Assembly: GCA_036785705.1 (NCBI GenBank)
Contig: JAWUZG010000036.1
Span: forward strand, 11,217,501-11,281,500
Source of the DNA: Acanthornis magna
Taxonomy: Eukaryota > Chordata > Aves > Passeriformes > Acanthizidae
Direction of reading: 5' to 3'
DNA: 64,000 bases
Shown piece after piece: positions 1-13,075 of this stretch. Every line of letters starts with the position of its first letter. Position 1 is the stretch's first letter. The notes under the pieces were generated by a model. It searched no databases and was not told the origin of the DNA. It saw only the letters and a program-made list of their open reading frames with translations. The position numbers and the translations under genes are program-made.

Positions 1-1089
1 CACGTAAAGCAAGCATTTCACCATGCAGAATCTCCCTACAAACAGATGTGAAAATATAGATTTCACTAGTTGCAATGAAAGAACATTTTGTTCTGGGACT
101 GCATTTGGGATATGCAAGCTCTGGCAGGAATTATTTAGCTTGAAATAAGTAAAGATAAATTAATACAGTTTCCATTGAATATGCCAGGGCAATTATTTTC
201 AGCCTGTTTAAAAATATTCACAGAATGTACTTCAACATAGCATCACAAGGACTGACTTGAAAAAAGTGGTGCAAGCAGGATGGAGGCCACGTAAGTAGAT
301 TCTCTGTTGAATTTGGCATTGTAGAAGGTAGCAAAGGCTACTGCAGCAAAAGTTGTAGCTGGCCCTTACTAGTATTTCAATAAAAGGAAAACGTAAAGGG
401 TTTATGACCATTTCTGTCCTATTTTCTCTTCTTCCCAAACCAATATTTTCTAAGTGTAGGGGGACACAACTTACTACTGCTGACAGATTTCTCTGTTCAG
501 GACACTGATTCATGGTGTAGGGGAATCTGCTCCCCAAGGCCACCACCATTTCTGATATTTCAAGAGGAAGTTCCTTACCTCAAATTACAGGAACAACTAC
601 CAACCAGCTAAGTTCTGATTGAGAAGAAAATTCAGGTTGAACAGTGCATTTGGGGTGAGACTGGAGTGAGGGGGTACTTTTGATTGAGATGAAAATCTAA
701 GATGAAACAGCATTAATGTATTAACATTAATGTATTTAAGAATTTGATTAAAATTGATTTAAAATCAGGTATAGTTAAGTAACAGTAAATCTTTCTGAAA
801 TAAACCCAGTGCAGTCCTATTTGAGCAAGTTCAAATCAATGCATTTATTTTGATGTTACATTCCTGAAAGTGCTGGACGTGGTCAGCTCAGGTGCACAAT
901 GAGGTGTCTCTCCTTTTCTAGCCACGCACATTGAGTTGCACTGGGCACAGCACAACAGCCATCCCTGCACATGTGCAATTTAAAAAATACAACATCAGAA
1001 AATGCAGAAGAATGCTGTTGCAATGGGATCCTCTTGTGTCTCTGCATTTCGCAGGTCTTTGAAGAAAGCACAAAGACATTAAGTGCATG
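1..1089. other. Downstream flank, no gene seen
   Basis: AT-rich DNA with short chance reading frames only. A tandem ATTAATGTATTAAC-like duplication lies near 709-736. Nothing else was recognised. Confidence 0.5.
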
Positions 1090-1105
1090 GATTATAAATA
1101 AAAAG

Positions 1106-1119
1106 TTTATTGATTTAAT
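1106..1119 (-). promoter_or_regulatory. Candidate distal poly(A) signals (ATTAAA then AATAAA)
   Basis: On the minus strand ATTAAA (1119-1114) is followed two bases later by AATAAA (1111-1106) and then T-rich sequence (CTTTTTATTTATAATCC). This is a plausible cleavage region near 1090. Motifs of this size occur by chance in AT-rich DNA, and no transcript data are available. Confidence 0.4.
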
Positions 1120-3510
1120 ATATGTTTACAAGGCACTTTCATGTTGCAGTTTAGAACTCCATTTGGTAAAAAGGGGAATCCTTCATAAACCCCACCTTCA
1201 CTAAATAAAACACACAACTCCAAGGTCAAGTGAGACAACCAAAATATTCAAGCCAGATTCTGACCATAAAATATGTACGTTCCCAGAATCACAAAAGAAT
1301 CCATAAACACGAAATGGGATGTTTTTTTTTTCATTTTCAACATTGACTGTAATTTAGGAAATCCAGTAGAGATTCATCCTAGCTAGTTTTTATCATCTCA
1401 AACCTGGACTTCTAGCTAAGCCGGAGCAAACTTCTCTCATCTATATTAAATATCTATGCACAAACAAAAAAAGCTGTCCTCTGCTAAAGACTATCCACAG
1501 GGAAAGTTTACTTAGACATAATCAGATTTTTTTTTTTTTTACTAGGGATTCAGGGTGGAATTTTAAAGCAAAATTTGTATGTAATTATCAGATACAATAT
1601 TACCTCTGAATGTTGCATTAAACCAAGTAACCACTGATTAACAATAGACTTATATCCACAAAAAGGTTTTATCAAAACATTCCATAATATGGCAGACATT
1701 TTGGCAATTGTCTCACAGCAGCAAAAACTGAGGAAGAAAACTGAACGCTGGCACACTTCACTGATAAATTAAGGGTTCAGGCTGATTTTAACTATAAAAA
1801 GAAAAACAAAACTGAAAAAAACCCTCAACACTTTAAAATTTGAGTCAAATGCTCAAGATATAATCCCATAGTGGCTAATCTACTTGAAATGAACATCTGT
1901 TGTCAACCAAAACCATCTCAGAAACAGAGCAAGATTTCAGCCCCTTATGCTAAAGCCAAAAGAGCTAGCACAAATTCTACCACCTTTTTTTAGGTTTTCA
2001 TTTTTTGCTCATAGCATGCAAATGCTCAAATTCAAGAATGCCCATTCAATTGTGGAGTTCTAATTGTACTCTAGTTTTTTTCACCATCACTACTATGTCA
2101 TGGTCTCATCTTTTACATCACTACCACTACATCAGCCCTGTATTCCATCTCCATTGCACACTGAGCACCACAAATTTGGGCACACCTGTCTTTACACCTG
2201 TCTTTACATTTTGTTTAGCAAAATCTCATGAAGCACACATTTCATTTCTGTGTTTTTGTTCAGCCTGTCACAAGCTGACAGTGTGGGTTTTGTAACCGGA
2301 CTCCAGGAGTTTTCAGCGCTGCACTATTTCCATACCAATCTGTAGGTACACTGCTTGGTACATACTGAAGCATAAGGTGTCTTTTGCTGTTGACAGGAAG
2401 GTCTCAGAGGTAGAAAAATGCAAGACAGGTTTCTTTACGTGTCAGAAAACTGTTGGGATCAAAATTCTTTACTCCTCCTTGGACTGTGGCCTGGAGAAGG
2501 TATAAAGGCACCAGGTTGCTAGAAGGCCTTCTACTGTCTAGAAGGCACTGAAGGCAGGCTGCATCTGACAGCTGGGATCCGGAGGAAGCCGGTGTCAGCT
2601 TGGTGTTAGTAGAAGGGGTCTCAGAAAATGGATGGAGAGGTGCAGCTGTATCTCCACAAAGGGTGCGGGGGTGTCCCCTTGGTGGCTGCCAACCCCAGCT
2701 CTCTGGCTAAGAGTCCCAGAGACCTCATTTGGGAAAGCAGAAAAAGTCCATCATGCAAATCTGCAGTGATCCACCTGAGACACCTAAACACACAGAGCCC
2801 TTTACACTGCTCACATATTTGAACTCACACACTGGCCATCAGGGAAGATATGGTACTGACAGACATAAAAACTGTGTGACAAGATTCTAATACATTTTAG
2901 CTAGAGCATATAAAGAGTTCATATCCTTAGTCTCCAGTGCTCTAATAACTTGACTGACTAAAGATGTCACTTGCATATTTTCCAGTGACATGGACCACAT
3001 TTCTTGAAGTGGGCGCTGAAAAATGCACCACAATCATGTCTGCCCATGGCAGAGGTGGTACAGGTGAGAAGGACTACCCCCACTGCTCCTGCGTTCAGCT
3101 CCCAGAACACAACAGTAAGCAGAGTTTACATCTGGCCCTCCTCGTGGGTGAGAATTTCCCATAACTGCAATCTATAAATGACGGAAACACACTCAATCAA
3201 CAATTGAAAAAAATCATCTAAAACAAAGCAGTGTGAAATGAATAGCACCAAGGATCTTGAGGCCCATAAATCCATTCTACAGAAGTGAAAATGGCAGTAC
3301 CTAGGCCTAAATAAAAATGGTATTCCAGTGTTTACTGAGTGAGCACAGTGCTGAGACTGCTGAGAATAGTGTTTTTACAAAGAGGCTGACTGGAAGCTGT
3401 GACAATATAAAGGTACAAAAGAGACTGGAAGTTTGATGTTAGTAAGAGACTCGTTATGCTCACAGCACTATTCCCTTGAAGTCAGTTCATTCGTTGAAGT
3501 CAACAGGAAT

Positions 3511-3516
3511 TTTATT
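3511..3516 (-). promoter_or_regulatory. Candidate proximal poly(A) signal (AATAAA)
   Basis: TTTATT on the plus strand gives AATAAA on the gene strand, about 1.16 kb after the stop codon. It may serve as an alternative shorter 3' end. Confidence 0.3.
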
Positions 3517-4677
3517 ATTTGTTTTCAGTGGAAACGAAACTGCACCTTAACTGGAAACTGCACATCACTACTGAGCTTGGATTCCCAAAAATATATAAAT
3601 ATTCCCTTTGCAAAGAAATTATTGCACATTTTATCACCAAAGCAACATTGAAGTATGTAATACTTGGTAGCAGTATATAAGGCACATTGGTTCAGTGTTC
3701 TGGAAGATGAAGGGTAAACTGTGAAACTTCAAAAGAGGATACACATTACGTCACTGGATTGCTTCTGTCAGTGGCTCCAGGACACATGACAGTATGCAGC
3801 CCAGGACTTGATTCTACTGCCATCTGCTTGAATACATAGACTCCAGAGAAAGTCGTGTTTGCTTCACTGAAAGCAGAATTTATCGCTTTCTCACGAGCAG
3901 GAAATTCTTTGCACATCCAGACATAATCTAAGCCTAAAGGTAGTTCAGCAGACAGGCTGACTGACAGATACATAGTTTTTGCCACATGGAGTAGAGGTAA
4001 TGGATATATTTTACCAGTTTTCAGACACTAAAGGCTAGAATTCAGTATCAAATAAGGGAAAAACAAAAACCAAGAGAACAAACAACATCTCACAGTATTC
4101 CACCAGAATCCTTATTCACAGCTGTATTATTGTTGCTGGGTTGAATTCTGGATGTCCAGTTCAGTGACCCATCAAAATAGTCACAGCTTTGTTTCTTTAG
4201 TATTGGCCTCTGAACAGCCTTCAAGTCAAAATTACATTATTGAAATTAGCACCATGGAAATTACTTACAGAAACAACATAAAGTTTCAAAAAGAAGTAGT
4301 GATCCAGGAAGGAATACAAGACCTCTAAAGCAAAATTAGTTTAGAAAAAAACCCACCTCAAACAATTCTATTAAAAATATATAATCCATGATGGAACATT
4401 CTATTTTAGCTGTCATGGGAAATAAAAAATACAGTATACATTCCCCACCGAACTAAGTGAGAATTTTGGTGACACACCAACTGGAAATCTTCTTTTATGA
4501 CCACTGAAATCAGTAGGATTATTATTATTATTATTTCACAGGTATCTAGATTTCATCTAACACACATTATTTCATTTGACCTATAACAAATGAGTGTAAT
4601 AAAGAACAAATTATATGTCAACAACATATATTCTGTTTTCCATACTACATCAATTAGCATGACCAAAACTGGTGTAA

Positions 4678-6725
4678 CTATACCCAGTACTGATTGCGCT
4701 TCAAAGTTGGGTTTGTTTTTCGACAATATTGGATCATTTCAGGATCGAGATTTAAAAAGTTGTTCTTCAGATGCCCTTCTGTAGTTGGAGAAACCACTGA
4801 AGGAAGCAGCTGCTCATGTCTTACTGCCATGAATGTTGAGGCTGTACTGCTCTCAGCCCCCTTCAGGAGAGGAGTCACCGTGACAGTGGGCACAGTCAAG
4901 CTCCGTTCCAGACATCGATCCGGACTACCGAGGACTGCATCTGTTTGACTTTTGACAAGAGGTTTTGTCTTCTCTTTCTTCTGACACATCAACAAAATGC
5001 ACACAGAAGTGACAGCAACGATGAGTAGCACAGACACCAGGACCAGGGGGATAATGATGTACCAAGGGTTGCTTTCCCCTGCCTGCTCTCTGGGACTCTT
5101 GGCATTAACCTGGTTTGTAGTCTTCAACTCCACAGATACACTTGTTCCCACTGCCGGATTTAGCAGTGGGCTGTCCTCATGTAGATTTCCCCAGTGGTGC
5201 TGCCCTGGCCACATAGTTGGTTCAGTCTTCTGTGGTGCTACTGCAGGCTCTTCATTCTGTGAGAATGGTGCCTCATCCTTTGAGGCAGAGTGAACCTTGA
5301 AAGTGGTTGTGCTGATTACAAAAGGCACTTGTGTTGTAAAACCCTGCACAAGTGGAGGACTGTGTGGTACAACGGAATACTGAAAACAGCCAACAGCAGG
5401 CTGCACAGCATCTGCCCTGAGTATAAATGTAAATGAGTCATTCAACAGATCAATGCCCGTCATATTTGTGTCTATGTCTAGAAGCAAAACACCACTATCA
5501 ATGTCAGCCTGGGTGAATGTCTGAGTATCTTCAAACACTGCATCACTCACAAACCTTTTCTTTACAATCCTTCCATGAGAGGGGGGCACTATCACTTCAA
5601 ATCTAGGATTACTGTTTGTCAGATTGGCTAGCTCAGAAGCATCCAGGTCACTGCTTCCAAATTTATAAGCGGCTTGATTTGAAACCCGCAGGTCAGATAT
5701 AATTTGTATCAAAGGCTTCATTGTGATGTTCAGCACTTGTCCTGTTAGATTGCCTTCTGCAGTGAAAAGCATAAACTCCAGTACTTCACTGGAAGCAGTG
5801 AGATTTGTCAGATGGTAAGAGAGCCTTCCTGAGTACAAATCTGCCTGCTCAAATTTAGTAACCTGCTCATTTCCAATCATGAGGTGCCCATATTTGAGTG
5901 GCTGAGTTATTTCATATGTAATATTAGTGCTTTTTCCATTTGTGACAGCTGCAAGCTGAACATCAGTTATAGTGACAGATGTCTGGCCCTGCGGCAGTGC
6001 AACATTGGTAAGGTTGACTAGGACAAGAGTGATTGGTATGACTTCAAGACTGAACAGTTTGTATAAAGGGCGATGTTTACCATCAGTCACGCTGAAATAA
6101 AACACCCCAGAAGATGGACTTCCATCCTGTACAAACCAAACTTTACCACTGTCAACATCAGCTTGTGTGAAGTCTTTTATAGAGACACTGAGATTGCTTT
6201 TCATTGCTAAGTAACCATTATTAGGGTTGCTAACGATGGTGTATTTCAGCTCAGCTGGGGCATTATCTAAGTCTTCAACTTTCAGATTCTCTGCCCCCAG
6301 CATTGACACAACTCCCTGCAGGACTTTCAAGCGCAGTCCTTTAGTCCTCAGTTCTGGAGACTGGTCGTTCACTGGGATAACAGTGATATTAAACATCTCC
6401 TCTAAAACTTCACTACGGGGCTTTGTAGCAGGCTTGCTCTTTAGGTTTAACCAAACAGCAAAAGTGAAATTGTCATTTACAGATTCAGAATTATCATGAA
6501 TGTACATAATTCCAAATTTGTTCAGTATGTATTGGGAGAAGTTAGGTTTTTCTTTGGTAATGTTTCGTTCTCCAACAACAATCATGCCATGTTGGGGTAA
6601 AGATACAACCTGATACCAGACTTCATACATGGAGCGCTGTACATCAGGTAGCTTAATCAATAGGTTTGAAGCATCTAAATTTGTTTTGTTGATTAATACT
6701 CTACCTCCTTCCCGGACTATGGCAC
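4678..6725 (-). CDS. CSPG4-like: CSPG4-like exon 10: last CSPG repeats, stalk, transmembrane helix and cytoplasmic tail
   Basis: This 2048 nt exon encodes residues 1712-2393 and the TAG stop at 4680-4678 (acceptor TTTTGCCAG|GTGCC). It begins [23 protein letters not shown], matching the human exon start GLWVPEGQ and LDASNLL. Several CSPG repeats follow ([40 protein letters not shown]). After a stalk rich in Ser, Thr and Pro comes [20 protein letters not shown], the membrane helix, then a basic stop-transfer stretch (QKKEKTK). The tail ends [25 protein letters not shown]: the human counterpart is PELLQFCRTPNPALKNGQYWV-like. The tail is about 100 residues against about 77 in human CSPG4. Confidence 0.97.
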
Positions 6726-9700
6726 CTGGCAAAAACAAAAAGAGAAGCTTAGAAACGGGACATTATATAGTTGCACTATGACAGAAATTACATATCAAAC
6801 ACTGAAGATGGTCAGAAAATTTTCTCCTTTGAGGTATCCTTGATTTCCACATGTCATGGCTAAAAATATATTACCACTACTTTTAAAACACAATCACATG
6901 TAAGAGACAAGATTTTTGACTGATGTATAAACTAAGACTAAAGAATTATCAATATCTAAAACTTCTGATAGTGTTTTTACCAACCGCTATAGAAAACAAA
7001 ATACCTTCTACAGCAGCAGAAAGCATCACACATAGGTAGTTACACTCATTTCTAAAGATGCAGTGAATGCATCTTTCCAAGCTTTTATCTCCACTACTCT
7101 CTGCTTCAGAAGTATTCTGGTCATGGCTTACTGAAGAGAAAGAAACTTCAGTTTTTTCTCCATTCTTCAATGGAACTCTGACAGGTACAAAGCAATTTGG
7201 AGCCCAAACAGCGAAGCATTTTTACCTGTATTTGACAGAAGACGACTATTCTGATCATGCCTGGCAATTTCATATGAAATGACAATATGGAACTCCTGGA
7301 TATCCAGAGCTGATGGTGGAGAGGAGACAGTAAATGTAAAGAAATCTTCTGCACACCACTCAGCTGACTCAGCATGCAAGTGCTCATACATGATCACACC
7401 TTCATCAATCTGTTCCAGGTAAAGAAAAGACATACATGCAAGAGGAAAAATTATTATAAACAGAGAAGTGTTAATGTCACTTAATATCTTGAGAACATTG
7501 TTCAAAGAAGCCTTTGTACCTTAGTCCCTGCACAGTGTATATAGAACCATAGAATTGTTTAGGTTGCAAAAGACCTTTAAGTTAATATCCAACTGTTAAC
7601 CCATGCCAAGTTCACCACTAAACTGTGTCCCAAGTGCCACATCTACACAGGTTTTAAAATATCCAGGCTGGTGATTCAACTACTTTTCTGGGTAGTCTGG
7701 TTCAATACTTGGCCATGCTTCACATGAAGAAAGGTGTCCTAGTATTCCATTTAAACCTCCCCTAGCACAACTTGAGGCCATGTCCTCTCATCCTACCACT
7801 TGTTACTTGGGAGAAGAGACCAACCCCCACCTGGCCACAGCCTCCTTTCAGGCAGTTTAGAGAGTGATAAGGTCTCCCCTGAGCCTCCTTCTCTCCAGGC
7901 TGAACACCCCCAGCTCCCTCAGCTGCTCCTCACAGCACTTGTGCTCCAGACCCTTCCCCAGCTCCCTTGCCCTTCTCTGGACTCGCTCCAGCCCCTCAAT
8001 GTCTTTCTTGCACTCAGGGGCCCAGAACTGGACACAGCACTCGAGCTGTGGCCTCACCAGTGCCCAGTCCAGGGGACAATCCCTGCCCTGCTCCTGCTGG
8101 CCACACCATTGCTGATCCAGGCCAGGATGTCATTGACCTTCTTGGCCAGCTGGGCACAGCCTGGCTCATGTCCAGCTGCTGTCACCAGCACCCCCAGGGC
8201 CTTTTCCCCTGGGCACTTTACAGCCACTCTGCCCCAGCCTGTGGCACTGCCTGGGGCTGCTGTGACCCAAGGGCAGGACCTGGCACTTGGCTTTGTTGAA
8301 CCTCACACCATTGGCCTCGACCTGTATGTACACTTGCATTTCTCTTTCTCTTAAGATGGACTCTATGTCGCCAGATAAGCTTACCTGAAAGCAGGTGAAA
8401 CGGTACTGGGCATGAATGCTTACTAAAAACCTTACATGAAGAGCAGAGATATATAACAAGAAACTGTCTCAAACTAGCAATGGTAATGCTGATCACAAGC
8501 TCAGTTGGACTCTATTTTTAGTAAATCAGAGTGTCATTTATCTATGATTTTCTTTATAAGGACACTAGTAGGGCTGGACTCCTTGACCTGAAAAAGCATA
8601 TGAAAGGCTGAATGCTGGAAAAGGACTTTGATGCAGTCATTTCCTGAGAATAGCAAAGGATACTTGCTAAGACACTAAGAAAACTAGAAGTGTAATGACC
8701 GCCAATATTTACTCTCACTTACAAGCAAAATGTTGGAAAATTTCTACATCACAGCAACAAGGGGATTCCTGAAAAACAGGAAAGAATCTGGTTTGTTCTA
8801 TCCCTGCCTGCATGGACCTTGCAGACCATCATACTCAAGAGAATCTAATCAGTCCATTGTGAGTAATCAAGCTTAAAAGTATTGCAAGATACGGTAGTAA
8901 ATCTCCAGAGAAACAAGATAAAACCATTTCTCTCTTTAGACCGCAAAAGAAAGGCAGTATTTTCAGATTATTTCTTATCAGCTGGAACTATACCTGAATT
9001 TTAAGATCAATACCATAAGACACTGGAACTGTAATAGAATTCCCATTGACAGCAAGACTACAACACTTATTGAATCTCACCCAGTAGATTCAGCATCTGG
9101 TTTGCTTGATACTTTATTCACTGGCCTGGAGAGATGAGTTTCACCTATTAAATCCTTGGCAAGTACCCAGGCAACCACTGACCTGACCTGCACATGTTAG
9201 TTTGTAATTGCCAGAGAGATCCCCATCTGAGATGGTGCTGGTTCTAAATTTATTATTTTAACACATTCCTCACAGCCTGCAAACACCTTGAAGGGACTCA
9301 TTAGCACACATTTCTATCACATATGCTTGAAAGATGTAAAAAAAAAAACAACAAACCTCTGCTGTTATCACAGATGAAGCATTTCAGCAGTATAGAATCT
9401 GAGATGTGAATAGATAGATTGAATCCTGAAATTACTGCCACAGCCCCCATTGAGATCACCAGGGAAGCTGGACTTTTAAGGTCAGTGTTTTCAGCAGCCT
9501 CAAAACCATCCCATTTTTTTCTCTAAAAAATTCGGACTGACATGGCATCCTATATGCACATCTCCAGGTCTCTGCCTTCCTTATAGTAATTTCATTCTTA
9601 ACAGGTATTATAGGACAAACAAAAAAAATTAATAGCAAAAGGGTATGTTAGTTCAGGGTCATTTTCCAAAGCCTCCAGGACTTCCAGCTGAGGACAGCAA

Positions 9701-12700
9701 ATTTTTGTAACAAGTACATGCACAACATACATCCTTTAAATTCAATAGTGTTTAATATCAATCTTAATTGGTTGCTTGTTTGCGTGGGTTTTTTTAATTG
9801 CAAATCCATGCCAATGTCTGGACTAAGAACAGAATGGAATTGGTGAGGATTTCTGTGTTTACCTCTGCAATGACTCTAAATATAATGAAGAAGCAGTGGC
9901 TTGCTGCAAGATGAAAATACTTCTAAGATATCATAGCAAGTACTGCATAGAAAAACAAAAAGCAAACATCATGTTGAAAAACTCCTGTGTTACTCAAGAG
10001 TGTTTAATGTGCAAATTATTTTCTTCTACTAGCTGAACAACATCTGTTCAAGAAAAAATGTCTTGGAATGTAATACTAATTTCAGTTCTTTTTTTATTTT
10101 CCTTTGGCAATAAAGCAATAAACCACAGGGCACAGGGAAGAGTTCAGCACCCCAGGAAAAGGGATTATTACTTTTGCAAGCTAGCAGTATAGTACTTTTC
10201 CAAAGTGCAATTTCAAGCTCCTCAACACAGAATTTGGGTCAATGAAAACCCAAAGACATACACTAATGCAATTTTTTTTTCAATTCAAATCAGATTTACA
10301 AGCTTATTAGCAAACAGAAACTAAATGCCTTAGTCTCCATTACATAGAAAATACACAATGGCTATAACATAAATGCAGTTTTCTCACTCATATTTAACTC
10401 TCTGTGCTTAAAACACAACAGATTGAAAGTTTATTTAGGATCCCTTTTTTCTCCCTTATATCTCATTCTCTACCAGAATAAATAGCAAACTGGTTTTGAT
10501 ACCTTAATTCCACCTGCAAGAAGTCACTTAGTTCTACTTGTTTGAAATTAAAATGGCCAAGAGAAATATATCCAACAGACAAGAAAAGCATACATATTGT
10601 TACAGGCCAAATTCTTACATAATTTACAAAGTTCAAAGGGAAGTTAGCTATACATTAGTATCAACTTAAGCTATGGAGAGTAAATGGCATGTTCTGACAT
10701 GGTACTGATAAACACACATAATGGTCATATCCATAGGCAAAAAAAGTGACACTTCAAAACCTGAACTGAAAGATTTTCTGTCCAACATGCTTAACTGTTT
10801 CATTAATACTCACAAAAATCACACATTTTGGGATCAGAAGGGAACAGTGTCATTATACAGTTCATCTCTTTCATAAAACAAGACAAAACTCAGCAACTTT
10901 TGAAACAAGACCAATAACATAATGGGATTATAACATGTTTTTTATGAGAACCATTCTGTGTTCATCTTGATTTATAATGTCCAAGTGGAGATTCATTCCA
11001 CAATAGTCCTTGCTCAGGTTGTTTCAAAGTCTGATGACGACTAATAAAAATGTCAACCCTTTTTCCAGGTTTTACTGGCCGAGTTTCAAACTCTGGCCAA
11101 TAGATTTTCTTATTCCTTAATATACTAAATCAAACAGCTACATTTAAAATCTGTAAACAAATGTTTTCCCATAAGCAAAGTCAGAAGATTGACCCCCTTT
11201 TGTCTCCCTCACTTCAATTTTCTGAGAATAGTTTAATGCATGCTGAATATACAGTTATATTCAGATTCTGCACACAGACAAGTAATTCCTTTTGCAAAAG
11301 AATTTTTCCATCAAGTTACATAAGCTGCCACGTTTCAGTCTTTCAGCATGAGAACCTGTATCACTCAGTACTTCAAACACTTAGTACCACAGCCAATCCA
11401 GTCAATAAAAGTCATCTTGGGGACACCCATGAGGACTGCATACAGCTGAAATGAATCTGATACTTGGACTTTTCCTAGAGAAAAAGGCTGCTGCTTCTGC
11501 CAAAAACTAAAGGCTTCCAACCCCTGATTGCTGGTTAATGGCACCAGAACAGGTCTTCATGACAAATAGTATTACAAGCAAAACAGAGGGAATTGCCAAG
11601 ACACTGCTAGCATCCAAGCAGAGGCAAACAAAGGCTCCTCTTGTGTCCATTACTAGATGCCAGATATTTAATGACATAGCTAATCTGGGTGATTGCACTG
11701 ATGGGTCACATATGCCTGGTTACTTAACAGATATAAATGGAAAAACAAAGAATAAGCAACTGAGATGCCCTTTGAAGTAACAATCTACACCTCAACTAGT
11801 TGTTATAAAGTAAATGCTTACCATAGACTGTGTAAAACTGAAGATTTCCTGAGTGGTATCATCAGAATGTACTCTGATCAGCCTTCCAAGTTTTGGGGAA
11901 GTCACAATCATAAAAGTTATAGTTCTGTTTCCTGCATTGGTCACATCATTGGTTACCACTTTCAGATCATGTTGCGAAATAGGTTTCCTGGAACCTAAAA
12001 AATGTCAATTATAGGAAGATGATTTACAACAGCATTTTTTTCCAAAAGCTTAAGTTTTGTATGCACAACTCACACTCTCACCCAGGCAGTCTACTCAGTA
12101 TTTTAATAACATAAGATCAGCAGGGTTACTCTTTTTCTAGTCACTTTCTGGTTACAACCCTTCCACAGCTTTTTCAATCAAAAATACAATTAGTAGGATG
12201 TACCCTTGTTTTAAAAATGCAAAAAATGCAGTTCTCTTCAGCACATATAATTGCTAAATACTGGCTTCTGCAAAAACCACACAAAGTATGGAATAAAGCA
12301 TGTATAAGAAGTTTTGTTTCTACATCACATGTCGAGAACTGAATTCAAACTCCAATGTTTTTGGTATTCCCTGTTGCCACAGAAGACATAGGTGATTTGA
12401 TTGAGAGAAACCTCAGCAGAGCAAAGTTTCTAGTGAACACATAAACCAAAATCAGTCATTAAGAGAAGTATGCTTTATCAATATGAAATAGGATTTTCAT
12501 TAAATGAAATTAAAATATATGTACTGAATTAAACAAATTAGGAAGAAGACCATATAACAGAAATAACAGCCTGAAATGAAATAATGTATTATTTATTAAG
12601 GTATATGAAAATTGAGTAACTAACCTAATTAAGGTTACTACATTCTGGCTTAAAGATTATAAAGACCTTTCTGGCATTAGTCAAACCAAGACAATTTTTG

Positions 12701-13036
12701 ACATTGCTGTGACAAAACCAAACCAAGTAATATCCTAAAAGAAAATCAGTTTTATCTGGCTTCTTTTTATTTAGTTTCAAGGTACACAATCAGCAAACTA
12801 AAATTCATGTTCAATGATAATTTTGGAGCAGTAACAGATTCCATAATCCCTCTCCTTCCGTATTCCCAGTTCTGCCTCCATTTCCACATTTTCTTTTTTC
12901 CTTGAGCAACAAGCTTTTACAATTTTCAATACATAATTTAAAAGACTATATAGTAGTATATATCCTTGAAGTCTGAATTATCAATCCATCTTCAATAAAG
13001 CATAATGTTCATACAAGAATAACACAAAATAACATA

Positions 13037-13075
<39 letters not shown>

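Larger units (their letters stand above)
1090..4677 (-). other. Probable 3' UTR of the CSPG4-like gene
   Basis: No convincing coding sequence follows the stop codon on the minus strand. The extent depends on which poly(A) signal is used. Using the signal at 3511-3516 gives a UTR of about 1.2 kb; using the distal pair at 1106-1119 gives about 3.6 kb. No mobile element was recognised here. The interval holds a 14 bp palindrome (2520-2533), a duplicated CACCTGTCTTTA unit near 2186-2211 and an (ATT)n run near 4516. The limits are inferred. Confidence 0.5.

Noticed and set aside
7800..8354. 184-codon plus-strand open frame
   Set aside because: It is antisense to the CR1 ORF2 remnant at 7541-8322.
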